A stretch of 64,000 bases of DNA, taken from positions 992,001 through 1,056,000 of the forward strand of contig BLAL01000304.1 of NCBI GenBank assembly GCA_015698045.1, in the 5' to 3' direction. The notes under the pieces were generated by a model. The model worked only from the letters and a program-made list of their open reading frames with translations, did no database searches and was not told the origin of the DNA. Below, one piece after another: positions 50,072 to 62,774 of the stretch; position 1 is the first letter of the stretch, and the number at the start of each line of letters is the position of its first letter. The stretch comes from Rhizophagus clarus (lineage: Eukaryota; Glomeromycota; Glomeromycetes; Glomerales; Glomeraceae). A program made the position numbers and the translations under genes.

Positions 50072-50993
50072 TAAAATAGAAAATTTCGACCCTGTGTCTT
50101 TACTTCTTATGTTGTATCTTCGTAAAAAATTTCTATAAAGGAAAAATGAAAATCATAACTTGATACAGTATATGATGCGATAAAGCGATTTATTTGGATT
50201 TTGTCTTTTTTTATATGAACATTTATATAAAACTTATAAATTTCGTTATATCGAGTATTAATCGGTTAATAAGCTTATGTAAAGAAAATGGTTGATTAAT
50301 CAAAGAAATTAAGAGTACAAAATATCTTAGTAATAATTTAGTAATATCATAAACAAATAATTTAATCCATTTATATTTGTTTTCGCTAGCAATACTTACA
50401 TAGCATCAACTAATAAATCTAGTAACATATCATATTAAGAAAGAGTAGTAGAAAATATTCTGAATAAGAATCATAAGCGATGACTTATGATAATGCGATA
50501 AAAAAAAAAGTTTACTGGAAACTACTGTACGAGGAAGAAACTAAAATGATCTGATTATATAACCTATTTTTACTGGTTAAGCTATCAAGTTCGGATTTCG
50601 CTCCAAGAATGTTGATAAACTAGATTTAAAAAAATACGTTAGCTGTCGGGTTTAAATATAAAGTGCCTGTTATAATCATTTCCTTTTTTTAATTGAGAAT
50701 ACATTTAAAATTAATTATTTTATCGTTCACATACTACCCTCAATACACCGACGTAGGTAATAATTAATTCGAATATCAAATTGTCGGTACGTAGCTAGTG
50801 GTTATTAATAATGGATTATAATACTGGTCAAGCATCTAATTTTTGCCTGAATTATGCTATTAAATAAAACTCAGAACAATTTAATGAACGTTAACATTGT
50901 GGTACTGTCCCGAATTATATTAGTGTAACCTAAACAGATTTACATATTTACAAATAATATTGTGAAACGAGGAACAAAAAATCATCGTAAGGG

Positions 50994-51380
50994 TTTACTA
51001 CGAAGTCCCGATGATCAGAATCCCGTTATAACACGAACCTGATGCTCACAATCCTAACAAATCATAATCCCGAAAATTCAAAATCCTGACACTCGTTATC
51101 CCGGCACATTATGTGCAGAATTCTATATTATGATAATTGTTATAAAAATATTAATATTTGCGAAGAATTATTACAAGTACTATTAATTATTACGTCTGTA
51201 AAAAAAAAAAAAAAAAAATTCTTGAAAAAATTAAACTGATAATTCTTTATCAATATCAGAAATTCTTAATGACACAAAATTAACAATAGATGGAGTTTCA
51301 GGATGGGATTTATGATCGTCGGGATTCTGATTGTCGGGATTCTGATTGTCGGGATATTGAATGATTCCCCTTTTAGTATC
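50994..51380. mobile_element. CCCGA-type repeat element, decayed
   Basis: The left arm has AAGTCCCGATGATCAGAATC and further ATCCCGA motifs; the right arm has the inverse, GTCGGGATTCTGATT repeated. This is the architecture of 4668-5069 with different spacing. The left edge reads AAGGG and the right edge CCCCTT. No convincing target duplication. Confidence 0.5.
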
Positions 51381-52619
51381 ATCATCGAAAAAATTCACAT
51401 AATTGGTAAGGATATTATTAGATAAAATTAATTAATACTCTTTGATATCATTTTATTCAATTTTGTGATCATTTTTTGCGATTCATATCTGTCGGTTCTA
51501 CAGTCGGTTCGTTCTAGATTTTTATGTGGCGTTTCTTTTGTATTGTAATATAATTTGAGAATGCTTGTTTTTTCATTTACCTTTTGCATTGTGTAATATC
51601 ATTTGTCTATCAACACGATTTAATTTATCCAAAAACTAAATTATTTGGTGAATATCAAAAATCGGCTTATTTTGTGATCATCCAATAATCATCCTGACAA
51701 ATTTCTTTTCATTTAAATTTACCGTAAAATATCATTTTGAATACAAGTTATTAAAATACATTATAATTTTAATATCAAAGGATTAGCCTTTGTATCCCTA
51801 CCCCTGAATAATTGAAAAATATCTACTCGTAGTTTTATATTGTTCTAACATCGCTTACTGAGTTATTTATTACGGAAAAGCAATGAAAATATTTATTTGC
51901 GATACAACCTTTTTTTTTTTTATTTCCATACATATTTTATATTGAACCAAAATTCATTTTCAGTAAATTTCAAGATTATATTATTTACTTGATTCATATG
52001 ATGATTACAATTTATTTTTCTCGAGGGAAAAAAAAGAAAAAAAATTAAGGAAAATTCACGTGACATGTAATTCCCTTTTTTATGTTCTATGAAAATAATT
52101 AATAATTTGTACATACAGTATTTATTTATAATACCTTATATTGGTCTTGTATTGTTTTTATAGAAAAAAAATCCCCAAACAGTTGCACAGTTAAGATGAA
52201 CTTTATTTATCGACAAAAAACTCTGAGTATTGTACGTTAAAGCACAATATGTTTTATAATGATTTTTACAAATTTGTAAATATTAAATTTTATTTATACA
52301 ATCTATAATAATCTTTTTTATTCTGGGTCACATTTTTCGAAAAAAAAAAAAATTTCAATAGATTAATAATAGACGAACATAAATTAATTAATTGATTTTT
52401 TAAAAATTTAAAAAGTTTTCAGGAGATAATTATTATTACAGACTAAAAAAAAAATATTTATTTATTAATACATTATTAACATCTTAAATCTTAAAATTTG
52501 ACTTAATTAATATTTTTTTTTTTTTTTAAGATTTTAATATTTGTTAACAGTTAAAGTTCATGTATAATTATAAAAAATAATAATTAAATTATAATTAATT
52601 CTTTTACAGTAAATTTAAA

Positions 52620-54270
52620 TTAAAGTTCATTCATTGTACTATTTGATTGTTGTGATTGCTGTGATCGTTCTGCTGATTCAAGTCTATAATTTGAAGAAAA
52701 TACATTATCACGACTCGAAAATCCCTCATTATACAGATATTGAATTATATTTCCTATTCCTCCAAAACTTATAACTAAAGAAACAGGAAAGGTTTATTAG
52801 ATTGGATATTTTGTTACATATTTTGCATATTAATAATTCAAATTAATGAAATAACCGTACCTGCCGGGATAAGAGCGTCGAGTATGACGTTACGAATCTA
52901 CAAATAAAGAAATCGTTGTATTAAATATAACATTACGTCGTTTTACTCGGATTAAATACGGTTTTATCCGGTTTATGATTACATCAAAAAATATAATTTC
53001 TTTTTCTCTTACCTTTAAAAATCCACAAACGTTATAAATCATAATAGGAACGTATTGTATAATAAAGACTAAAATATAAGTTAAAACTTTTTTAAAGGTT
53101 TTTCTTTCAACATTGGTAAGTTGAATTAAATTATTCCGCGAATTTATAATGGATCCATTAATCTCTTTAACATTACGAATCGTTTTCATTACGTGTGCGT
53201 AACAAAATATGATAGTTGATAATGTGATGATTATTATGATGAGAACAACAAATGCAACAAGATCATATCCAATTTTAGTCCCGCATCTAATAAAAAAAAA
53301 AAAAATAGTACGTAAGTAATTACTGTGAAGCGTAATGCAATTGACGTTAAAAAATGTGACGTGACATACGAATAACCCCGAGAACCATAGGAGTTTGTTG
53401 TACTTAGAGGAACAATTAATGATAAGAAAAGAATTGGAAGCCAAACTTTATAATCATATCTTCCTAATTCTAAATAGCGTTCTTTAACTACTCTTAACCA
53501 AGTTACAACGGATATAGCACCAACCTATTAACGAGAATTTATATATAATTTATCAAATGGATAAAATATTATGTAAAAGTAATACAAGTTTATTATTAAG
53601 AAAATTTACCAATAATATGTTTAGCAGAACAACGAACGTAAAACAGAATCCAAGAATTTCACAGAATAAATACGGCCATGTAACGGCTTCGTTATTATTT
53701 ACGAATTCTGCTTTATCGAATGTTACATATGTCTATACATAATTTGATGATTCGATTAGTTTTAAAATGAAGTTAATATGATAGTTTTTTAAAAAAAAAT
53801 TACTTACGAACTCCATTAGGATGCATGACGAATATATAAAATCTTGTACATAAACGTAATAATAATAATCATATACAATTAGTATTATAAATAATTAAAA
53901 TAATTAAAATAAATGAAATTAAGAATGTAGTCACCTGTAATTGATATATAAAATGGAAACCTATATGATAATGAGATATTTCTACGTTCATATCTCCATC
54001 GAATGTACGTTCCTAAAATCGAAAATATTTAATCTTAGATTATACGATAAAAAAATTACTTCGATAAAAAAAATACTTACGGTAAAAAATATATAGAGTT
54101 CCCAAAAAACTAAAAGTATTGACTACTAATGGAATGGTAACAATAATGTAAAAATCGGTTTCGGAACCATAACCATAAGACGAATGCTCCTGAGCATCAT
54201 TTAGGGGCATCATAAAAAGTAATGATGAAATGAAAATAATGATATGAATCGAAGAAGGTCGTATATTCAT
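52620..54270 (-). CDS. Seven-transmembrane GPCR-like receptor, gene 4 of 4
   Basis: Eight exons in phase: 54081-54270, 53935-54012, 53808-53842, 53610-53732, 53370-53524, 53013-53286, 52861-52897 and 52620-52774, giving 348 aa. It starts MNIRPSSIHIIIFISS, signal-like, with YGYGSETDFYI before TM1. VTWPYLFCE supplies the TM3 Cys and SCGTKIGYD the loop Cys. TM5 runs through VVLIIIIITLSTIIFCYAHV, then a 30-residue loop, and TM6 is KTFKKVLTYILVFIIQYVP. TM7 has FGGIGNIIQYLYNEG, the same GN..QY pattern as genes 1 and 2. The tail is Ser/Gln-rich (ERSQQSQQSNS). The exon 5/exon 6 junction falls before the loop Cys in all four genes. No disabling change. The single-strand tandem order points to unequal crossing-over as the source of the array. 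Confidence 0.82.
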
Positions 54271-54400
54271 ATTGTCTTTTTTTTTTTTTTTTTTGCGAAG
54301 GACTTAATATTTAAAATTATAAGAGAATGTAGGAATATCGCACATTTATATTATTACAAATAAGTATGAATATCATGAAGTTTCAATGATTTTTGATCGA

Positions 54401-54410
54401 CTTTATATAT
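54401..54410 (-). promoter_or_regulatory. TATA-like box of receptor gene 4
   Basis: AAATATATAAAGTCG on the minus strand, about 130 bp upstream of the ATG. Confidence 0.5.
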
Positions 54411-54597
54411 TTAAAAAATAAAGTTAATTTACCACGTACGCATATTATCCGTTGTGTGACACTTTTAATTTATTTAACATATATATATTGCACTTCAAAT
54501 ATAACAATGAGAATATCAGTCTTCTATTTATTGATGGTTTGTGCGGTATTCTGCTGAATTTTAAGTGTTAAGAGATCACAACAATTTCTAAATAATC

Positions 54598-54975
54598 ATG
54601 TGGATCTTTGCGACGATCCTAATAGTAAATTAAAATAATTTTTGCTGTTTATTTGCTAAAAAATTAAAATTCTGCAATATAATAAATAAAAGGGGACAAG
54701 AATAAATGATTCCATAAATGTAATTGGAATTCCAATTTGTTGAACTTAAAAATTCGTCAATTCGAAATTAAAATAACGTAACGTAACGAATCACAAGATT
54801 ATCTGTTAAGTAATTAACTGTTAATGCATTACATATCCAAAATATTTGTATGACATAATTATGTTGCGCATACACTTTTTAAGTAATTACTCCTTTTTGT
54901 AAGAATATACAATATTGGGATTTGTAAAGGAATATTCTAAAAATATTTATGACCACTCAAATAAATTTTTTTTAC
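54598..54975. promoter_or_regulatory. Conserved non-coding module, receptor unit 4
   Basis: The most promoter-proximal copy (0.33-0.7 kb upstream). Contains GTGGATCTTTGCGACGATCC, then TTTATTTGCTAAAAA, then ACGAATCACAAGATTATCT (54786-54804), then CAAAATATTTGTATGACATA, then TTCTAAAAATATTTATGACC, the same order as unit 1. Confidence 0.55.
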
Positions 54976-55847
54976 CGTAAATTTTAACAAATTTATAAAA
55001 TATTTTTTTTTAAAAAAAAATTTTATAATAAGAAAATTTTTAGTATTTTATTTACAAATTTCATCTTGCCAGAATTAGAAATTTTGAATATGAATTCATC
55101 AAACTGTAATGATACTCATAAATAAATTTGCAAGCATTAGATACTCGTCATTTTTAGTCACCGGGTCAAAAAAATTTTTTTTGTTGATATTATGTTATCT
55201 TTACAGTATCTTTACAGTTATGACAGTAATGAAATCAGAGGTCATTTGCTTATTATAAATTATTTATTTGGACTTCATTTTTAGCTAAATTCTTATTATT
55301 GTGTAACATTTGATATCCTGTAGATAATTGTCGAGTTTAAAACCAATCGACCGTTACAAGTGTGCATGCACTGTACTGTACATATACACAACCGGTATAC
55401 TGGACCATAAGTAAAATCTGAAACTGTAGTTTGGAACGGATTATCATACATAAATCCTTTTCGATAGATAGATTTCTTGATATGCCGGATTTTTGAAAAA
55501 TAATTATTAAACGACCGGCGAATTCACTGTGTACACATAAATTTAAGAAATAATATATTATATCAAATTATAATAATTTATACAGATAAGACGGTTAATG
55601 TAATTTTAATGAAACTGTGTAAATTAATTTTATAGTTTTATGCCTACGAATTCTCATCCTGGATTAGAAAATAAAATAAATAAATAAATAAATAAAATAT
55701 TCCGCTCATATTGGGCAATCCACCTTTTTCTCGATCTTATTCGCCTTTCATTGGTTGCTTACAGCGTAAATTATAGTATGTTGAATTTACAAATTTAATT
55801 AACCAATAACAAGTAAATTAATAAATAAAGTTTCTTAGATTATTGCA

Positions 55848-55898
<51 letters not shown>

Positions 55899-58342
55899 TA
55901 ATAATAAATTTAACGTCACCGTTATAATAAATATACTATATAATGACGTAACGTTTTTTGCTTTTAACCACTATACAGAATTTAATTATTGATATCAGTT
56001 AACTTTATCTATCACGCTAAACTGCTTAAAGTAATTTTAATTACTGTATATAAAATCGAAGAATTACTTCTGAGAACCCTTTTCAAGTATATTGGTTATG
56101 TGAATTGCAATTCCATTACTTCAGTTATCGATTGACGTGTCACTTTTCTTATCAATCAAATTATATATTATAACCAATCATACATAGTATAAGTCTAAAA
56201 TAAGTTTATTATTAGTAATTACAAATTAGAAAATCATACAATTATTTGAAATCATCTATCGAACGATCCAAGCAATCAGGCGACGTACCGTATGAAGAAT
56301 CACTTGATTTGGTAAATAAATAATCTTTCTCCTATAATAAAAAAAGTTTAGTCCTTTTGCGTGACAATTCTTTTGTTTGCTTAATTTGTGTGATTTGAAA
56401 AAATTACTTGTATTTACCTAATATTATTCATAACAACTCAAATCATAAAACACATCCATTGTCACATAAATAAAGATAAGTACTGTAAATTAATAAATAA
56501 AATTAGACAAATATGGTCTTTTCTTCTCCTTGTTTGAGATTTTAATTTACCCAAAATAAAAAAAATTCCACAAACTCTTGGCGGATATTAATTCCGATAA
56601 ACCTTATCAAATCTTTATAATTAATATATTATACTTTATTATTAATTGTGCAGGGTGCCCTTAGCTTTTGCATCATCATTCTCCGAAAAATTTCGATCCA
56701 TTCAGCCTTTCTATTGTTCTCCCTGTTTCACTAATGAATTCTCGATACAATAATAAGGTTTTGGATTATTCATTGTAATTACTGGATCAACTCGTTTTCT
56801 TGCCTTCCTTCAATGATTCATGTGATTCAAACCCTCAATGGTTTAATTAAATCGCTCATCTTCGTAATTACTATTTCTATACAATCTATACATGAATAAT
56901 ATAAAAACCATTTTACAATAAAAGTGCATTTAACAAATCGTGCTGGACCTTATTGTGCCACAAAAGTAAAAAATAAATTGTACAAACGTAGTTAATTATT
57001 TATATCACAATTTAATCATTCGGCGGTGCTGGAAAAGCATGACTATTATAGTAGTGTTACTATTTTTAAAAATCCATAAAAAGCGGTCGATCATTTCTGA
57101 TATTGGTAGTTTCTAATTCTAGTTGGTCGATTTACATAGCCATAAAATAAATTTAAATAGTATACCTAATAGATGATATATATATATATTTTTTTATAAC
57201 AAATTTTAATAAGTAAAGTATTTTTTTTTTTTTTTCCAGATATAAACATCGCGAAATTATTATAATAATTTAACTGGCTAACCACCATAAATTTCGCGGC
57301 TCGTCAAGCTGATATTTTTCACATAAAGAGCTGTCGCGAGTATTTTTCATAATGGCTGAACTCGCTATGTCGGGTATGTCCATAAAGAGCTGATTGTCGT
57401 TCTTAAACTCCAAGCTTAAAGTTATCTTTTAAAAGCTATATTTTATACTTTATAAAGATTTTAAAAGGTTCGAGACCAAGATTGAATTTTTTGGTTAATA
57501 AATTAATTACTGTGCAAACTTTCTGGCATTCTTTTCTTCACGCTAAGAAATTATAAAAATAAATAATAATATTGATTTTATAATTTGTTTAAACCATAAT
57601 TACGTGAAAATAATTACAGTTTTAATAGGTAGTTAAATGAAAATAATTATTGAAAACATAATATTTAGATAGATCTTGGACTATGATCAGGTCAAGTAAA
57701 AGAATAGCGAGTTAAAAATTCAAAACGCAGGTGTCCGTTAACCTTACCTGACCAGAATGTATAACTCTGGCCAGAATCACAAATAGTGGATCATGTGATC
57801 TAATTCTGACTCGAGCCAAAACTTGAACAGAGTTTGAAACATGATAAAGTCATAAAACTATGTTTTTATAAGGAACATCATAATAATTAGTGACTACATC
57901 AGTTACTCTAGGTAACGGTCTAGTGAGTGAATTAAATAGTTTACAATATATGTTTTATACCTACAATTCATAAGTCATTCATCTTTGAATTAAAAAAGCT
58001 ATCATAGAGAAAGAGAACTTGCCATCCAATCTTAATCAACCTCTTGAACAACTTTGTATATAGGCGCAGCTTGAAGAAGCAGTAACGCCATTTTTGAAAA
58101 TGTTTTTGGTATCAGGATTATTGTGGTTGATGCGAACATTTAGTGCTATATTTAGTATGGCAGTCTATTTTAACTTAAAAAAAAAATTAAGAAACTTTTT
58201 GTTGAAGAAGCACTTGGAAAAATGCCATTTACAAATAGAAAATGGTTACCATTTTCTAATTGTGCTAGGCAATTTTCTCCTTGTCAATTATTATAACAGT
58301 ATTTTTGATAATAATGTCATTCATGTACGGATATTTTCATAG
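54976..58342. other. Non-coding DNA beyond the receptor array
   Basis: No supported gene. At 58190-58290 the plus strand reads KLFVEEALGKMPFTNRK and continues with coding-like usage for about 30 residues, which may be a small remnant of an unknown gene. Elsewhere only AT-rich sequence. Confidence 0.4.
55849..55909. repeat. (AAT)n microsatellite
   Basis: About 20 tandem AAT units with two interruptions near the right end. Confidence 0.9.
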
Positions 58343-58500
58343 CTATAACAAATAATATTATAAATCTAGTATTTAGATAAATCGTAATAAGGCGTATGAA
58401 AGGTAAAATTCAAGATCTTTATCAAGATCTAGTTCATGAGCTTTAACATCTATCACTATTGGAGAAAATTCAATATTGAAGAGAGTAATTCAATGTGTCC
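58343..58500. repeat. Inverted third copy of a kinase-flank segment
   Basis: The reverse complement matches 20205-20345 (and more weakly 6260-6400): ATCTTGATAAAGATCTTG, CACTATTGGAGAAAATTC and the phrase giving ATTACGATTTA...CTAGATTTATAATATTA on the other strand. It links this end of the window to the kinase duplication. The Tc1 element inserted 50 bp beyond it. Confidence 0.6.
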
Positions 58501-58552
58501 ATCCTTTCAACACTAGAAAATGATTATCGTTATTTCTAAACTTTGGAATGTA

Positions 58553-59850
58553 CAGTGGGATATCAAAAATCACCGGACAGTTTTTTTTCAGAATTGCATA
58601 ACTGCATTTTCTCAGCATCCAGTGATCATTAAACAATGAACCAAAGCTTGTTAGAATCACCATAACAAGATGCATTGAATGGTATTATCTGTGTATCTCT
58701 AGCATTAATAGGTAATTAGTTATTGTCAAGTATTTATAAACAGTAAAATAGGAATAACTTTTCATCCTCTAATGCTAAAAACATAAAAATAATACCATTC
58801 GATTTGTCTTGTTATGGCGAATCTAACAAGATATGCCTCATCATTCTATGATTAATGGGCAATGAAACGCCTTGATACTTTTATTTTTCATTATTAAAAA
58901 AATTTTCAAAAATCATGATTTTAAAATAAACTTTAAATGGAGTTTAAATGTCACCCGGTGATCATACAAAGATGATCAAAAGCTCATTAGATTCGTCTCA
59001 TTGAGATGCATTGAATGGTGGTATTTATATATTTCTAGCATTAATAGATAGTTAATTATGATCAATTCTCTCTAAATTAAAAAATGGTGATAACTTTTTA
59101 TCTATTGATGCTAGAGATATAAAATACTGCCATTTAATGTGTCTCATTATGATAAATATAATGAGCTTTTTTTGTTTTTATATTACCACCAGACAAGTAA
59201 ACGCCTTGATGTTTCTACATGTCAATATTAAAAAAATTGTTAAAAAAATACAATTTTAGAATAAACTTTAAATGGAGTTTAAATGTCACCCAGTGATCAT
59301 ACAAAGATGATCAAAGGCTCATTAGATTCGTCTCATTGAGGTGCATTGAATGGTGGTATTTTTAGATTTCTAGCATTAATAGATAGTTAATTATGAGCAA
59401 TAATCTCTAAATTAAAAAATGGTGATAACGGTTTATCTATTGATGCTAGAGATAAAAAATACTGCCATTTAATGTGTCTCATTATGATAAATATAATGAG
59501 CTTTTTTTGTTTTTATATTACCACCAGACAAGTAAACGCCTTGATGTTTCTACATGTCAATATTAAAAAAATTGTTAAAAAAATATAATTTTAAAATAAA
59601 CTTTAAATGGAGTTTAAATGTCACCCAGTGATCATACAAAGATAATCAAAGGCTCATTAGATTCGTCTCATTGAGATGCATCGAATGGTAGTATTTATAT
59701 ATCTTTAACATATATAGGCAATAAGTTATGACAAATATTCTCTAAATGATAAAGTGCAAATAACTTTTTACCTACTAATGTTAGTATTATAAAAAATACT
59801 GTCATTTAATGCATTTCATTTTGATAAATATAATGAGCTTTTTTTATCTT
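58553..59850. repeat. Left terminal inverted repeat made of tandem units
   Basis: After a 378-bp terminal segment, units start at 58931, 59266 and 59601, each opening CTTTAAATGGAGTTTAAATG, a period of 335 bp. Each unit carries GTCACCC.GTGATCATACAAA and an imperfect internal palindrome around CATTGAATGG...CCATTTAATG. Confidence 0.85.
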
Positions 59851-59876
59851 TATTTAATATACTGTATTCTAAATAT

Positions 59877-60016
59877 TCAAAGCCAAATGCATAAAGCCAA
59901 ATATGCTAAGCAAATATACTAAGCCAAATAACTAAGTCTTATGTGTTAACCCAATATGCTAAGCCAAATACTAAGCAAATATGATGCAAAGCAAGTCAAG
60001 TATATTAAGCCAAAAA
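59877..60016. repeat. Degenerate AAGCCAAATATGCT tandem repeat
   Basis: About ten imperfect 11-15 bp units with the core AAGCCAAATA or AAGCAAATAT lie between the left TIR and the transposase start. They could be transposase-binding or promoter repeats. Confidence 0.65.
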
Positions 60017-60192
60017 TTAAAAAAATATATAAACATTAAAATTTTTACCAATTTGTATTTATGATAATATTTATTTTTTATAAATATTTTTTTTTAAAAA
60101 AATTTCTTTACTATTAAAAAAGTCTTTAAAATTATATAGTTTCTTCTTTTCCTTAATATTATAAATTATAAAAAAAATAATAAATTATTTAA

Positions 60193-61227
60193 ATGGCTGC
60201 TACCCAACGTAAAGAACTTACAGAATTCCAGCGTGGTGAAATAATAGGTGCTTGGAAATGTGATTTTAGCATAAGAAAAATAAGTGAAATATTAAAACAT
60301 TCAAAAAGTACAGTTCATGAAGTTATTGCTGCATATAAAGAAGGATTTGAAACACTACCTTCACGAAGTGGTAGACCACCTATTATAACAGAAAGAGATG
60401 GCCGCCATTTAATGCAAACTCTTAATAAAAACCGAAAAACTACTATTGATGAATTGTGTGAAAACTTTACTACTTCTACTTCAATAGAGGCAAGCCCAAT
60501 TACTATCAAATGATATCTCCATAAAAATAATATTTATGGACGAGTTGGAGCAAAAAAACCCTTTGTAAATGCAGCTAATAAAATGAAAAGATTAAAATGG
60601 GCTAAACAAAAAGTAAAGTGGATAAATGAATGGGAAAACATTATTTGGAGTGATGAATCTAAATTTGAAGTATTTGGTGGTGATGGAAAAAGATATGTTT
60701 GGAGAACTCCTCAGGAAAAATATAATCCAAAATGTCTTATTCCTACATTTAAATCAGGTCAAGAAAGTGTAATGATTTGGGGTTGTTTTGTAAAAAATAA
60801 ATTAGGTCCATTAGTTAAATTAGAAGGTAAAATAACAGCAAATGTCTATGTAAAAGAAATACTTGAAAAACATTTATTGCCCTTTATAAATAATTTAGAA
60901 GATAAAGAAAATTATATTTTTAAAGAAGATAATGCTCCTATTCATACAGCAAATATAGCAAAAAAGTGGAAAGAAGATAATAATATTGCAAGCTTACCAT
61001 GGCCTGCACAAAGTCCAGATTTGAATCCTATAGAAAATCTATGGGATGAATTGGAAAGAAAAGTCAGAAATCATAGACCATTACCAAAAAATCAAGATGA
61101 TTTATGGAAGATTTTACAAGAAGAATGGTTAAATCTTGATGAAAAAATATATAAAAATCTTGTAGATAGTATACCACGCCGTGTTGCTGCAGTTATTGAA
61201 AATAAAGGTGATCCTACAAAATATTAA
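60193..61227 (+). pseudogene. Tc1-type transposase with one in-frame TGA
   Basis: A single exon of 345 codons including the final stop, the usual length for Tc1 transposases. The start MAATQRKELTEFQRGEI leads into a first helix-turn-helix (SIRKISEILKHSKSTVHEV), then a GRPP linker and a second DNA-binding helix set. The catalytic triad is Asp154 (WSDES), Asp246 (KEDNAPIHTA) and Glu281 (LNPIENLW), with 34 residues between the last two (DD34E). The family motif SPDLNPIENLWDELE is intact. A TGA at 60511-60513 follows SPITIK, where Arg (CGA) would fit; that is one C-to-T change. The frame on both sides is otherwise clean, so the copy is recently inactivated. A mobilising source may exist elsewhere in the genome. 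Confidence 0.9.
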
Positions 61228-61315
61228 TAATAAAATAATAAATATTTTTTTTTATAATTAAAATGTATTTTTTGTCAAAAACTTTAACTACACTTATTTT
61301 ATTACTATTTAATTT

Positions 61316-62774
61316 TTTTCAATGAGATGAATCTAATGAGCTTTTAATCAACTTTGTATAATCACTGAGTAATATTTTAATCCTATTTAAATTAATTCTA
61401 AAATTACATTTTTTTAATAAATTTTTTTAATATTAACATTTAGAAACATCAAGGCATTTTCTCATCTGGTGGTAATATTAAAACAAAAAAAGCTCATTAT
61501 ATTTATCATAATGAGACACATTAAATGGTAGTATTTTACATCTCTAGTATCAATAGATAAAAAGTTATAACCACTTTTTAATTTAAAGAATATTAATCAT
61601 AATTAACTATCTATTAATGCTAGAAATCTAAAAATACCACCATTCAATGCATCTCAATGAGACGAATCTAATGAGCTTTTGATTATCTTTGTATGATCAC
61701 TGGGTGACATTTAAACTCCATTTAAATTTATTTTAAAATTATATTTTTTTAACAATTTTTTTAATATTGACATGTAGAAACATCAAGGCGTTTTCTTGTC
61801 TGGCAGTAATATGAAAATAAAAAAAGCTCATTATATTTATCATAATGAGACACATTAAATAGTAGTATTTTATATCTCTAGCATCAATAGACAAAAAGTT
61901 ATTACTACTTTTTAATTTAAAGAATATTGATCATAATTAACTATTTATTAATGCTAGAAATATAAAAATACCGTCATTCAATGCATCTCAATGAGACGAA
62001 TCTAATGAGTTTTTGATCATCTTTGTATGATCACTGCATGACATTTAAACTCCATTTAAAGTTTATTCTAAAATTATATTTTTTTAACAATTTTTTTAAT
62101 ATTGACATGTAGAAACATCAAGGCGTTTAATTATCTGGTGGTAATATAAAAACAAAAAAAGCTCATTATATTTATTATAATGAGACACATTAAATGGCAG
62201 TATTTTAAATCTCTAGCATTAATAGATAAAATGTTATCACCATTTTTTAATTTAGAGATTATTGATCATAATTAACTATCTATTAATGCTAGAAATATAT
62301 AAATACCACCATTCAATGCATCTCAATGAGACGAATCTAATGATCCTTTGATCATCTTTGTATGATCACTGGGTGACATTTAAACTCCATTTAAAGTTTA
62401 TTTTAAAATCATGATTTTTGAAAATTTTTTTAATAATGAAAAATAAAAGTATCAAGGCGTTTCATTGCCCATTAATCATAGAATGATGAGGCATATCTTG
62501 TTAGATTCGCCATAACAAGACAAATCGAATGGTATTATTTTTATGTTTTTAGCATTAGAGACTGAAAAGTTATTCCTATTTTACTGTTTATAAATACTTG
62601 ACAATAACTAATTACCTATTAATGCTAGAGATACACAGATAACATCATTCAATGCGCCTTGTTATGGTGATTCTAACAAGCTTTGGTTCATTGCTTAATG
62701 ATCACTGGATGCTGAGAAAATACGGTTAAGCAATTCTGAAAAAAAACTGTCCGGTGATTTTTGATATCCCACTG
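61316..62774. repeat. Right terminal inverted repeat made of tandem units
   Basis: Mirror image of the left arm. Unit boundaries fall near 62400, 62065, 61730 and 61395, so the period is the same 335 bp, with one more unit boundary than the left arm. Sequence differences between units within an arm look comparable to those between arms. Confidence 0.85.

Larger units (their letters stand above)
47616..52619. other. Non-coding DNA between receptor genes 3 and 4
   Basis: No supported gene in 5 kb. It holds a hairpin, short tandem repeats and a CCCGA-type repeat (listed separately). Confidence 0.45.
58553..62774 (+). mobile_element. Tc1-type DD34E transposon with very long TIRs
   Basis: A complete 4222-bp element between TA dinucleotides (58551-58552 and 62775-62776). 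The ends are CAGTGGGATATCAAAAATCA and its exact inverse TGATTTTTGATATCCCACTG, continuing through ACCGGACAGTTTTTTTTCAG. A central transposase gene is flanked by arms of about 1.3 and 1.46 kb. The matched ends and TA duplication show simple cut-and-paste insertion. Confidence 0.92.

Noticed and set aside
60315..60509. 64-aa minus-strand ORF
   Set aside because: Shadow of the Tc1 transposase.
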